NCBI GenBank assembly: GCA_036393335.1
Contig: DASWHD010000105.1
Coordinates: forward strand, 1 to 28,954
Origin: DASWHD01 sp036393335
Lineage (GTDB): Bacteria > CG2-30-53-67 > CG2-30-70-394
Reading direction: 5' to 3'
DNA length: 28,954 nt
In this document: in pieces, positions 16,763 to 23,751 of the stretch
How positions within the stretch are numbered: position 1 is the first letter of the stretch
Layout: every line of letters begins with the position of its first letter
Position numbers and translations under genes: made by a program
Notes under the pieces: model-generated
Databases searched by the model: none
What the model saw: only the letters and a program-made list of their open reading frames with translations
Told to the model about the DNA's origin: nothing

Positions 16763-17986
16763 TTACGCCTTGGCCAATTTTTCCAGCAAGAAATCGGTCG
16801 CCTGCTGGCAGGTCACACCGTTCTTCCCGCCGTTCGGGACAAGGTTCGCCGCCGTCAGCTCATCGAGGGCTGCGAGAATCCGCTTCTGGTGATCGAGGTA
16901 ACCGATGAAGCCGAGCAACTCGCCCGTCGCCTTGACCACCGCCACTGGCGAGGAGAAGTGGCCACGGTTCTCCAGCATCATGCGAGTGCCGGTACCGCCA
17001 CCCGCCTCGAACATCCCCTGGGAGAAGGAGACGTTCGCCGAACCGACGCCGCCGATGCCCCCAACGTACATGCCCGACTCGTCCCCGGCCATGTCCCCGA
17101 CGATGTTGTTGCATACCACGGTGGTGAACCGCTTGGTCTTGCCGGTCTTCTCCCCCTTCATGGAGCTCAGTTTGTCGGTCTGGGTGACGGTGTAGGAGAA
17201 GTCATCCGGCTTCACCGACAGGTAGTCGACCTCCGGAAAGTGGGCGTCGATGTAGTTCTTGGCCCAGTTCAATGAGGCGGCGTCGGGGCGGATGACGTTG
17301 TCCTTGAAGTTGAGCAGCACGAAGTTCGAGCCCGTCTTCTTAGCGTGCAGGCAGGCCAGGTGGATGAGGCGCTCGATGTCGATGCGCGCCTGGGGCCAGA
17401 AGGCCATGGCGTACTCCTCCTGGCCGTTCAGGCTCATCACGCCGGCCGACTTGGCGTCTTGGTACGGGGTACCGAAGTTCGCCCGGTAGACGGAGAAATC
17501 GATTCCCAGATCGTCGTTCTTGATGCGGCGGACGCAGGCAAAGAGGTCCATGTGCTGGCGCATCCAGACGTTGGCGCTGGGGACGTTGGGGTACTTGGAG
17601 CTATCCGGGGTCTCCAGGGGCATCTTGAGGACGACGTCGCAGTCATCGATGACCTTGACGGACGTCGGTGGCGCTACCGTATCCAGCTCGATGCGCTTGC
17701 CGATGGTCAGATCGGGGATCTCGACGACGACGATAGCGCCCTGGGCGATCTCGTCCGCCAGCAGACTCTCCAGGATGGACTTGGCCGCCTCCGCGACGAT
17801 CGGACCGATCCCGTCCCCAGGGGCGAAACCGATCTTCAGCGGCCGCTTCTCGCTGAGATCGACGGGCTGAAATTTCCCGCGGGCGGTGAGTGCCTTCTCG
17901 ACGCGGGCCTTTTCCTTTGCCAGCAATCCCGCCAATCCATCAAAGGGATTATAGGCACCTTCGAAGGGGTTTACGTACGCACTCAT
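16763..17986 (-). CDS. Isocitrate dehydrogenase family protein (IDH/IMDH superfamily), altered cofactor loop
   Basis: A 407-residue member of the isocitrate/isopropylmalate dehydrogenase superfamily. The isocitrate-binding set of E. coli IDH is present with the right spacing: S137, N139, R143, R153 in SANVWMRQHMDLFACVRR, R168 and Y175 in YRANFGTPY, and K228. Metal ligands D298 and D302 match GDxxxD. By contrast the nucleotide loop HGTAPK of normal enzymes reads GGTGTR here (330-335), so cofactor binding is unusual. The ATG at 17986 follows AGGAGG by 5 nt; the upstream ATG at 18007 has no such site. It is the first gene of the operon and would catalyse reductive carboxylation of 2-oxoglutarate to isocitrate, or the reverse. 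Choice of NAD or NADP cannot be read confidently. Confidence 0.88.
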   Translation of the reverse strand: MSAYVNPFEGAYNPFDGLAGLLAKEKARVEKALTARGKFQPVDLSEKRPLKIGFAPGDGIGPIVAEAAKSILESLLADEIAQGAIVVVEIPDLTIGKRIELDTVAPPTSVKVIDDCDVVLKMPLETPDSSKYPNVPSANVWMRQHMDLFACVRRIKNDDLGIDFSVYRANFGTPYQDAKSAGVMSLNGQEEYAMAFWPQARIDIERLIHLACLHAKKTGSNFVLLNFKDNVIRPDAASLNWAKNYIDAHFPEVDYLSVKPDDFSYTVTQTDKLSSMKGEKTGKTKRFTTVVCNNIVGDMAGDESGMYVGGIGGVGSANVSFSQGMFEAGGGTGTRMMLENRGHFSSPVAVVKATGELLGFIGYLDHQKRILAALDELTAANLVPNGGKNGVTCQQATDFLLEKLAKA

Positions 17987-18411
17987 TCCTGCCTCCTGTT
18001 TTGGCAAACGATCTCGCTACCAGTTTAGGTGTACTGCATCCTATCGCTAGCGAAATGCATTGATTTCGCTAAACTAGCACCTCTGTGTCGAACCTGACGA
18101 CAACCTCTTCCCCCCTCCTCCACGATGCGGGCGGATGAGCTCAGGCGACGAAATCTTCTACCGCGTGCCACACAAAACCGCAGCGAGAACCATCCCAACG
18201 CTGCAAACGACTGCCCCAAAAATCGATTATCTTTCCCGTAAATCGAAGTACTTCTCTCTGCCTCCCGCAAAAGGGGAAGCTTTATAGGTAACTTCCCAGC
18301 AGTGCGCAAGTATGGCTCGGGCGGGCCACAGTCGCCCCGAGGCCATTCACACGCGGCGGCCGCCTCTTCCCTTGGCCGCCGGGCGTCTTTACGTTGAGTG
18401 ATCCCCGCGGG
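17987..18411. other. Leader/promoter region of the idh-acl-suc operon
   Basis: This 425-bp gap separates idh from the cupin gene, both on the minus strand. It is less GC-rich than its surroundings. It holds the operon's ribosome site (aggagg at 17992-17997), the palindrome at 18048-18071, a short perfect palindrome gaagtacttc (18245-18254), and a GC hairpin near the cupin end (ggcggcc...ggccgcc, about 18355-18385) that may end cupin transcription. I could not place a convincing -35/-10 pair for idh. The open frames here do not look like proteins. Confidence 0.55.
18048..18071. promoter_or_regulatory. Palindromic operator candidate upstream of idh
   Basis: tagcgaaat (18048-18056), a 6-nt spacer gcattg, then atttcgcta (18063-18071) form a perfect 9-bp inverted repeat. 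It lies 62 bp upstream of the idh start, in AT-richer DNA, and is flanked by further partial copies (atctcgcta at 18011-18019). The position and symmetry suit a dimeric repressor or activator site. The regulator is unknown and none is encoded next to it. Confidence 0.55.
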
Positions 18412-18690
18412 TCACTCCCCGAAGCGGTGGTGCTTGCGCACCGGCTGCTTGACCTCCCAGGTGCAGGAGAGGCCGGCGGGGAAGGTGACCAGGTCGCCCT
18501 TGGCCACCGCGACCCGGGTGCCGTTGGTGCAGGTGACAACCACCTCCCCTGCCAGGAAATAGCAGGTCTCGGGCTCGTCGTAGGTCCAGGGGAAGGTGGA
18601 GACCTCCTGGGTCCAGATGGGCCGGCTCGTCACACCGAGGTCGTCGCGGCGGGCCTGCGTCGGCTGGCTGTCGCATTCGATCTTGGCCAT
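18412..18690 (-). CDS. Small cupin-domain protein
   Basis: A 92-residue single-domain cupin, about the size of the EutQ-like/cupin_3 group. Seen: WTQEVSTFPWTYDEPETCYFL followed by AGEVVVTC, then GTRVAVAKGDLVTFPAGLSCTW, which are the two cupin motif regions. The usual metal-binding His residues of motif 1 are not present in canonical form, as is common in this subgroup. It probably binds a small molecule or protects a metabolite, but the substrate is unknown. GAGGAG precedes the ATG. A candidate promoter lies just upstream. The gene stands alone, 425 bp from idh and divergent from the metal-transporter-like gene. Confidence 0.82.
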   Translation of the reverse strand: MAKIECDSQPTQARRDDLGVTSRPIWTQEVSTFPWTYDEPETCYFLAGEVVVTCTNGTRVAVAKGDLVTFPAGLSCTWEVKQPVRKHHRFGE

Positions 18691-18725
18691 GGGTCACTGC
18701 TCCTCGATTGGGTGCAATGGGGGAC

Positions 18726-18754
18726 ATTATCGAGGACGGCCGGTGGGGGTGCAA
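18726..18754 (-). promoter_or_regulatory. Candidate sigma-70 promoter of the cupin gene
   Basis: On the minus strand TTGCAC (18754-18749) and GATAAT (18731-18726) are separated by exactly 17 nt. The -10 element is 36 nt upstream of the ATG, leaving a leader of about 28 nt. The -10 is close to consensus and the -35 matches only in TTG. Confidence 0.45.
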
Positions 18755-18861
18755 TCACCGCGTTGGCCCGGCGGTCTTGCCGGGGAAAGGGATCTGCTAC
18801 GCTGGTGGGCAGGTTGCGGATCCACTTGCGGGTGCGCGATCTCCTATCCCGTGGAGGCGCC

Positions 18862-19575
18862 ATGACCCACGAGCTGCTGGCACTCGCCACCACCGCGGCC
18901 ACCATCGGCTTCCTGCACACCGTGCTGGGGCCGGACCATTATCTACCGTTCGTGGTAATGGGGCGTGCCGGTGGCTGGTCGCGGGCCCGCACCCTAGCGG
19001 TCACCGCCCTGTGCGGGGTGGGGCACATCGCCGGCTCGGTGTTTCTGGGCGGGGTCGGGATCGCCGCGGGAATCGCCGTCTCCCAGATGGCGGCGATCGA
19101 GGCGGTGCGCGGCGACGTGGCGGCATGGGCACTGATCGGTGTCGGTGCCGCCTACGCCATCTGGGGGGTGCGGCACGCGGTGCGCAATCGCCCCCACACC
19201 CACCTGCACCACCACGGCGACGGCACCCTCCATGCCCACAACCATAGCCACCATCGCGACCACGCCCACCTCCACGATTCGCCCGACGCGAAGAATATGA
19301 CCCCGTGGGTGCTGTTCGTGGTTTTCGTCCTCGGGCCGTGCGAGCCTCTCATCCCCCTCCTGATGGTGTCGGCGGCGCACCACTCGCTCCTCGGGGTGGC
19401 GTGGGTCGCGGCGGTGTTCGGGGCCGTCACCATCGTCACCATGGTAGGGGTGGTGCTGGCCGGCACCCTGGGGGTCGAGCGGCTGCCCCTGGGTCGCCTC
19501 GAGCGCTACAGCCACGCGCTGGCCGGTGCCACCCTCTGCCTGTGTGGGGTGGGGATCGTCGCCTTCGGATTGTAA
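18862..19575 (+). CDS. UreH/TauE-like polytopic membrane protein with His-rich loop (probable metal transporter)
   Basis: A 237-residue membrane protein with about six hydrophobic segments. HTVLGPDHYLPF (19-30) resembles the H-x(4-5)-DH helix signature of the NiCoT/UreH superfamily. GPCEPLIPLL (158-167) is a second conserved-looking membrane motif. Between them residues 112-138 form a loop with 11-12 His, which fits binding of nickel, cobalt, zinc or a similar cation. The ATG at 18862 follows GGAGG at good spacing; the longer frame starting upstream runs through the divergent cupin region and is not supported. No urease or nickel-enzyme genes are nearby, so direction of transport and the metal are not known. 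It is convergent with the protease gene. Confidence 0.75.
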   Translation: MTHELLALATTAATIGFLHTVLGPDHYLPFVVMGRAGGWSRARTLAVTALCGVGHIAGSVFLGGVGIAAGIAVSQMAAIEAVRGDVAAWALIGVGAAYAIWGVRHAVRNRPHTHLHHHGDGTLHAHNHSHHRDHAHLHDSPDAKNMTPWVLFVVFVLGPCEPLIPLLMVSAAHHSLLGVAWVAAVFGAVTIVTMVGVVLAGTLGVERLPLGRLERYSHALAGATLCLCGVGIVAFGL

Positions 19576-19611
19576 GCCGCGGACGGCGTCAGGCCGCGCC
19601 GCAGCCGACCG

Positions 19612-20532
19612 CTACTTTTTGATGTTCGCCAGCAGCGGTCCCGCCAGATGGATGGGGATCGCGTAGGTAATGCCCGAGGGGTCCTTGAGGGCGTTTTCCT
19701 TGGTTCCTTTGACGAACACCGAGTTGACCACGGCGATCACCTCCCCGCTATCCGGCCGGTAGAGGGGGGAGCCGGAGCTGCCAGGGTAGGCGGTGGCATC
19801 GAGCTGGAAGATGTCGAAGGGGTCGCGCAGCCGCTTGATGCGCTTGGGGTCGAGCTGGCGTGAGGAGAGGGCGGGATCGGCCACCGGCACGATAGCCGCG
19901 ATGGTGCCGCGGTGGGTAGCCGGGTGCAGGCCGAGGACCATGCCGATGGGGAAGCCGGTGAAGGCGACCGGGTCACCCTCGCGCACGGCGTGCGAGTCGC
20001 CGAGGGAGAAGGGGGGGAGCGGCGGACCGTCGAAGACGAGGAGGGCAAGGTCGTGGTCCGGATCCTGAGCCACCACGCGAGCGCCGCGCATCGTCGGCTC
20101 CGGATCGCCCAGGGCGTACACCTTGAGCAGCACGTCCTCGCCGTCCTTCCCCTCCACGATCGGGGCGACCACGTGGGCGTTGGTCAGGCAGTGCCGGCCG
20201 TCTACCACCACGAAGCCGGTGCCGAGGTAGTGGCTCGGCGGGGTGCGACGCAGCTTCCAGGTGCCGATGCCCACCACGCTGGCGCGGAAGCGGTCGATGG
20301 TGTCGGGGAGCGGACCGGCCGCCGCCAGCGTCGGGAACAGGAGAATCGCGACCAAGGCGATCGCCAGCCTTCTCCCTCCCCCGCCGGGGGAGGGCTGGGG
20401 TGGGGGCGGCGCGAGTTGGCACTCTGCCGGGTCAGAGGCCCTGCGAATCGCTGGGTCCGGGCACCCTCCCCCCGGCCCCCTCCCGGAGGGAGGGGGAGCG
20501 GTATGTGGGAAGAGGGCAGGTCGGGGGCTCAT
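19612..20532 (-). CDS. Secreted trypsin-like serine protease (S1/HtrA-type fold)
   Basis: A 306-residue protein. The catalytic triad is visible: H120 in LTNAHVV, D161 in DPDHDLALL, and S253 in YPGSSGSPLY. No PDZ domain follows, so it is a single-domain trypsin-like protease, probably periplasmic. The signal-peptide core is at about 54-72 (RRLAIALVAILLFPTLAAA). Residues about 12-54 are encoded by a CCCTCCC-type repeat, giving a Pro/Gly-rich leader ahead of the signal peptide. The ATG at 20532 overlaps the purE stop (ATGA), which supports this start and translational coupling. A start inside the signal region would need a TTG or CTG codon. Substrate unknown. Confidence 0.85.
   Translation of the reverse strand: MSPRPALFPHTAPPPSGRGPGGGCPDPAIRRASDPAECQLAPPPPQPSPGGGGRRLAIALVAILLFPTLAAAGPLPDTIDRFRASVVGIGTWKLRRTPPSHYLGTGFVVVDGRHCLTNAHVVAPIVEGKDGEDVLLKVYALGDPEPTMRGARVVAQDPDHDLALLVFDGPPLPPFSLGDSHAVREGDPVAFTGFPIGMVLGLHPATHRGTIAAIVPVADPALSSRQLDPKRIKRLRDPFDIFQLDATAYPGSSGSPLYRPDSGEVIAVVNSVFVKGTKENALKDPSGITYAIPIHLAGPLLANIKK
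20371..20497. repeat. CCCTCCC-type ~127-bp inverted-repeat element, copy 2, inside the protease coding sequence
   Basis: The ends match copy 1 (15268-15395) almost base for base: ctccctcccccgccgggg plus gagggctggggtgggggcgg on the left and a ccctccc...ggagggaggggg end on the right. The centre differs. Here the element lies within the open frame of the protease, and every stop codon is avoided in that frame. Confidence 0.8.
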
Positions 20533-21026
20533 CCGCCACGTACCTTGCGGTCCTTCTCCTCCACCGCCTCCGCCTGGCGACGGCGATCGTCCGCGAGGCG
20601 CGCGGCGAGGGCCGGGTCGTGGAGGGCAAGGATCTCTGCGGCGAAAAGAGCGGCGTTCTTCGCCCCGGCCTTGCCGATCGCCATGCTCGCCACCGGGATG
20701 CCGCCGGGCATCATCACCGTCGAGTAGAGGGCGTCGACCCCCTTCAGGGGCGAGCCGTCCAGGGGCACGCCGATCACCGGGCGGGTGGTCTCGGCGGCGA
20801 TCACCCCGGCGAGATGGGCGGCGCCGCCGGCGCCGACGATGAACACCTGCACCCCGCGCTCCACCGCCTCTGCCACCAGCCGGCGGGTCTTCTCCGGTGA
20901 GCGGTGGGCGGAGGAGACGCGCAGCTCACACGACACCTCCAGGGTGGCCAGGGTCTCCGCCGCGACCTGCATCACCGGCAGGTCGGAGTCGGAGCCCATG
21001 ACGATGGCGACCAACGGGGTGGACAT
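20529..21026 (-). CDS. purE: N5-carboxyaminoimidazole ribonucleotide mutase
   Basis: A 165-residue class I PurE, which rearranges N5-CAIR to CAIR in purine synthesis. Seen: MGSDSDLPVM at 10-19, SSAHRSPE at 38-45 with the catalytic His41, GAGGAAHLAGV at 66-76, and PVIGVPLDG followed by STVMMPGGIPVA. Length and motifs are normal. The usual partner purK does not follow; instead a secreted protease gene overlaps its stop codon by ATGA. purE is divergent from the sugar-transporter genes across 127 bp. Confidence 0.95.
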   Translation of the reverse strand: MSTPLVAIVMGSDSDLPVMQVAAETLATLEVSCELRVSSAHRSPEKTRRLVAEAVERGVQVFIVGAGGAAHLAGVIAAETTRPVIGVPLDGSPLKGVDALYSTVMMPGGIPVASMAIGKAGAKNAALFAAEILALHDPALAARLADDRRRQAEAVEEKDRKVRGG

Positions 21027-21109
21027 GGGTTCTCTCGGCGAGGGGTCGGCTGCCCCGCCCCGGGCGGCACCGGCTTGCCCCGCGGGGGAGGAGGGGTAAC
21101 CCTACCATC

Positions 21110-21150
21110 GGCTCGCGTAGGCGAGCCACACCCGGGGGAGGAGAGGAGGT
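21110..21150 (+). promoter_or_regulatory. Hairpin and strong ribosome site ahead of the sugar-binding protein gene
   Basis: ggctcgc (21110-21116) and gcgagcc (21121-21127) form a 7-bp stem with a 4-nt loop. It is followed by gggggaggagaggaggtgcc, a strong purine-rich ribosome site with AGGAGG five nt before the ATG at 21154. Confidence 0.5.
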
Positions 21151-21153
21151 GCC

Positions 21154-22438
21154 ATGCGACGTTGGGTGGTGGCGTTGGCGGTGCTGGCCGTCGGGTGCAG
21201 CGGCCGGCAGCACGAGGAGGGCGGCGCGGCGGCCGTCGAGGTATGGTTCCACACCGGCCAGCCTGGAGAGCAACGGACGATCGCGGAGCAGGTGGCGCGC
21301 TTCAATGCGAGCCAGAGCGAGGTAGCGGTCCACCTCACCCTCCTGCCCGAGGGCGGATACAACGCCCAGGTCCAGGCGGCGGCGGCGGCCGGCGAGCTGC
21401 CGGACCTCTTGGAGGTGGACGGCCCCTTCCTCTACCGGTACGTGTGGCAAGGGGCGGTGCGCCCCCTCGATGGGCTTTTGCCGGCGGCGGCGATCGCCGA
21501 ACTCCTGCCGTCGATCCGCGCCCAGGGCACCTACCAGGGGCGCCTGTACGGGGTGGGGACCTTCGACTCGGGACTCGGCCTGTGGGGTGATCGGCGCCTC
21601 CTGGCGGCGGCCGGGGCGCGTATTCCCCGGAGCGCCGGTGAGGCGTGGACGATCGACGAGTTCGACGAGACGCTGGAGCGGCTGGCGGCTGGCGGCCGGC
21701 GACGCCGACGGGGCGGTCCTCGACCTCAAGCTCAACTACACGGGGGAGTGGTTCACCTATGCCTTCTCGCCCCTCCTCCAATCGGCCGGGGCGGACCTCG
21801 TCGATCGCGCCTCGGGGCAGGCCGGTGGCGTCCTCGACTCGGCTCCGGCGGTAGCGACCCTGTCCCGAGTACAGGGTTGGATCCGGCGCGGTCGGGTGGA
21901 CCCCAACCTGGACGACGCCGCGTTTACCGGCGGCCGAGTCGCCCTCTCCTGGGTCGGCCACTGGGAGTACCCGCGCTACCACGCGGCCCTGGGAGATCAT
22001 CTCGTCCTCCTGCCCCTGCCCGACTTCGGCGGCGGCAGCCGGACCGGCCAGGGGTCGTGGCAGTGGGCGATCACCGCCGCCAGCGGACACGTGGAGGCGG
22101 CGGCCCGGTTCCTCGCCTTCCTCCTGCGGCCCGAGGAGGTGGCGGCCATGGCGGCGGCCAACGGCGCGGTCCCCGCCACGCGGGCGGCGGTCACCGCCTC
22201 GCCCCTTTACCGCGCGGGGGGGCCTTTGCGTCTGTTTGTGGAACAGCTCACCGGTGGCGTCTCGGTGCTCCGGCCCCGGACCCCCGCCTACCCGGTGATC
22301 ACCGCCGCATTCCAGCGCGCCTTCGACGACCTCCGCAACGGGGGCGACGTGCGGGATGCCCTGGCGCGCACCGCCGCGGCCATCGATCGGGATCGGGCCG
22401 ATAACCGAGGGTACGCGACGCCCGGAGACGAGGGGTAA
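21154..22438 (+). pseudogene. ABC sugar transporter substrate-binding lipoprotein, frameshifted by a 7-bp duplication
   Basis: This is the extracytoplasmic solute-binding component of a CUT1-type sugar importer. The first part (from 21154) starts with a lipoprotein signal (MRRWVVALAVLAVGC, Cys15) and contains EVWFHTGQPGE, LPDLLEVDGPFLY and GLWGDRRLL. The match to the family then continues in the +1 frame: LNYTGEWFTYAFSPLLQSAG, FTGGRVALSWVGHWEYPRY, AARFLAFLLRPEEVAAM, to the stop at 22438. The frames meet at a tandem duplication of CTGGCGG (21682-21688 and 21689-21695). Removing one unit joins them as ERLAAGDADGAVLDL and gives about 425 residues. As written, the gene makes a wrong C-terminus. 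A sequencing or assembly error cannot be excluded. Confidence 0.85.
21682..21695. repeat. 7-bp tandem duplication causing the frameshift
   Basis: CTGGCGG occurs twice in direct succession. Seven is 1 modulo 3, so one extra copy shifts the frame by exactly the amount observed between the two halves of the binding-protein gene. Confidence 0.85.
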
Positions 22439-22670
22439 CCACCCGGCCGGGAGTCGGGGCGCAGCCGCGGTGAGATGACCTGGGTCGCAGACCAAATGTT
22501 ACTGGCTTAATAGGCTGTAAATATCTAATACATGTTATTTAGCATGTAAATTACATGGTAAATCGATCGATCCAGGTGGCTGCAACCGGGCCAGTGGGCG
22601 GGGTGGGCAGGGTCGACATGACATGCTAAGAAGCACGTAGAATGACTCTACATGCCATCACACTTGTGAT
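22439..22670 (+). promoter_or_regulatory. AT-rich region with CATGTA/TACATG sites upstream of the satD-like gene
   Basis: The stretch around 22495-22565 is far more AT-rich than the rest of the window. It has TACATG or CATGTA at 22529-22534, 22543-22548 and 22552-22557, another TACATG at 22649-22654, and acatg twice in tandem at 22616-22625. The sequence catgtaaattacatg (22543-22557) is a perfect palindrome with 7-bp arms. This looks like a promoter with clustered operator half-sites. TTACTG (22499) lies 17 nt before TATCTA, a weak promoter match. Confidence 0.55.
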
Positions 22671-23324
22671 ATGGGCCGCGCCGCCTATGTGATCGCCGGC
22701 GACCTGATCGCCTCCCGCAAGGCGCCGCAGCGCACCCTCCTCGCCCGCCGGATCGAGCGCGAGCTGGCCGCCCTCGCCAAGGAGTACAGCGCACTGTGGA
22801 TCGTTCCACCGGTCACCACCCGGGGCATCGACGAGATCTCCTGCGTGCTGCGGCAGCCGGAGCCCGCCTTCGACGTGGCGGTACGGCTGAACCTCGCCCT
22901 TTGGCCCCAGCGCTTCCGCTTCGCCCTGGCATCGGGAGAGATCGACGTGGCGACGGACAACGGCGACGCGGCGATGATGGACGGACCGGCGTTTCATCTC
23001 GCCGCCGACGCCCTGAATCGCGGCCGGGCAGAGGCCCTCGACTTCGTGATCGCCCTGCCGCCGCGGGAGAGAGGAGAGTGCGCGGTGGTCGAGGCCCTGG
23101 CTCATCTGCACGGCGCGATGATGCAGGGCTGGACCGAAGGGACCGCGCGGGTAGTTCAGGCCTATGAGTCGCAGGGCACGCAGACGAAGGCGGCCGTGGC
23201 CCTCGGCATCTCACAGCAGTCGGTCTCCGAGGCCATCCGGCGCGGCAAGTGGAAGGACCTGAAGCTGGCGCAGAGCGCCATCCGCGACTGGCTGCGGGGG
23301 TTCGGTGCCGTCGGGAATGGCTAA
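22671..23324 (+). CDS. SatD-like protein with C-terminal helix-turn-helix
   Basis: A 217-residue protein of the SatD family. The N-terminus YVIAGDLIASRKAPQR (6-21) and the GDAAMMDGPAF segment (98-108) fit that family. The C-terminal part TQTKAAVALGISQQSVSEAIRRGKW (170-194) reads as a helix-turn-helix of the kind found in phage and MerR-like DNA-binding proteins. SatD proteins are of uncertain function and usually precede a small membrane protein, as here. The HTH and the palindromes upstream suggest it may bind its own promoter (inference). The gene follows AT-rich DNA and sits between parts of a sugar-transporter operon, so it may be a later insertion. Confidence 0.7.
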   Translation: MGRAAYVIAGDLIASRKAPQRTLLARRIERELAALAKEYSALWIVPPVTTRGIDEISCVLRQPEPAFDVAVRLNLALWPQRFRFALASGEIDVATDNGDAAMMDGPAFHLAADALNRGRAEALDFVIALPPRERGECAVVEALAHLHGAMMQGWTEGTARVVQAYESQGTQTKAAVALGISQQSVSEAIRRGKWKDLKLAQSAIRDWLRGFGAVGNG

Positions 23325-23349
23325 CTCTTATTGTGCAAGGCAACGCATC

Positions 23350-23751
23350 ATGGAAGCCGCAGCGGCACGGATCATCGAACCTCTCGTCGCAGGGGGGTGG
23401 GCGCGCGTGGTGGTGGTGATCGCCGCCTACGCCGTCACCCTCCTGTTCAGCGGCAAGGTGGTGTCCTTTTTCGTCTTGCCCCGGGCGATGGCGCCACCGC
23501 CCGCACCGGACCCCGGCGGCCCGCGGTTCAACGTCTGCACCGTCATCGGCAAGTGCGAGAACATCATCACTGTCAGCTTCGTCCTCGCCGGTGAGGCCAC
23601 GGGGCTGGCCCTGGTGTTCACCGGGAAGTCCCTGGTACGGGCCGAGGAGATCAAGAAGAACCCCGGCTTCTTCCTCGGCGGCACCCTCGGCAACCTGGTG
23701 TGGGCCATGGTCGTGGCGGCCCTCGCCCGACTGCTGATCTTTGGCATCTAA
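23350..23751 (+). CDS. Small membrane protein paired with satD
   Basis: A 133-residue protein with hydrophobic segments at about 18-43, 62-85 and 105-131. A conserved-looking pattern, IGKCENIITVSFVLAGEATG then FTGKSLVRAEEI and NPGFFLGGTLGN, carries charged residues (Glu, Glu, Lys) inside or next to membrane helices. It resembles the C-terminal half of the DUF3307-type proteins commonly found after satD. The ATG at 23350 is chosen because AAGG lies 9 nt upstream; the longer GTG start at 23305 would overlap satD and has no ribosome site. Function unknown. Its stop overlaps the earliest start of the following permease frame. Confidence 0.65.
   Translation: MEAAAARIIEPLVAGGWARVVVVIAAYAVTLLFSGKVVSFFVLPRAMAPPPAPDPGGPRFNVCTVIGKCENIITVSFVLAGEATGLALVFTGKSLVRAEEIKKNPGFFLGGTLGNLVWAMVVAALARLLIFGI

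Noticed and set aside
18025..18309. 94-codon minus-strand frame upstream of idh
   Set aside because: No ribosome site, no recognisable motif, and it covers the operator-like palindrome; more likely regulatory DNA.
19576..19611. Possible terminator between the converging transporter and protease genes
   Set aside because: Only a 5-bp GC stem is visible, and the T-run beside it is part of the protease Lys codons.
21335..22495. 386-codon minus-strand frame over the sugar-binding protein gene
   Set aside because: The plus strand shows lipoprotein and solute-binding features in two joined frames. The minus frame is Arg/Gly/Pro-rich noise.
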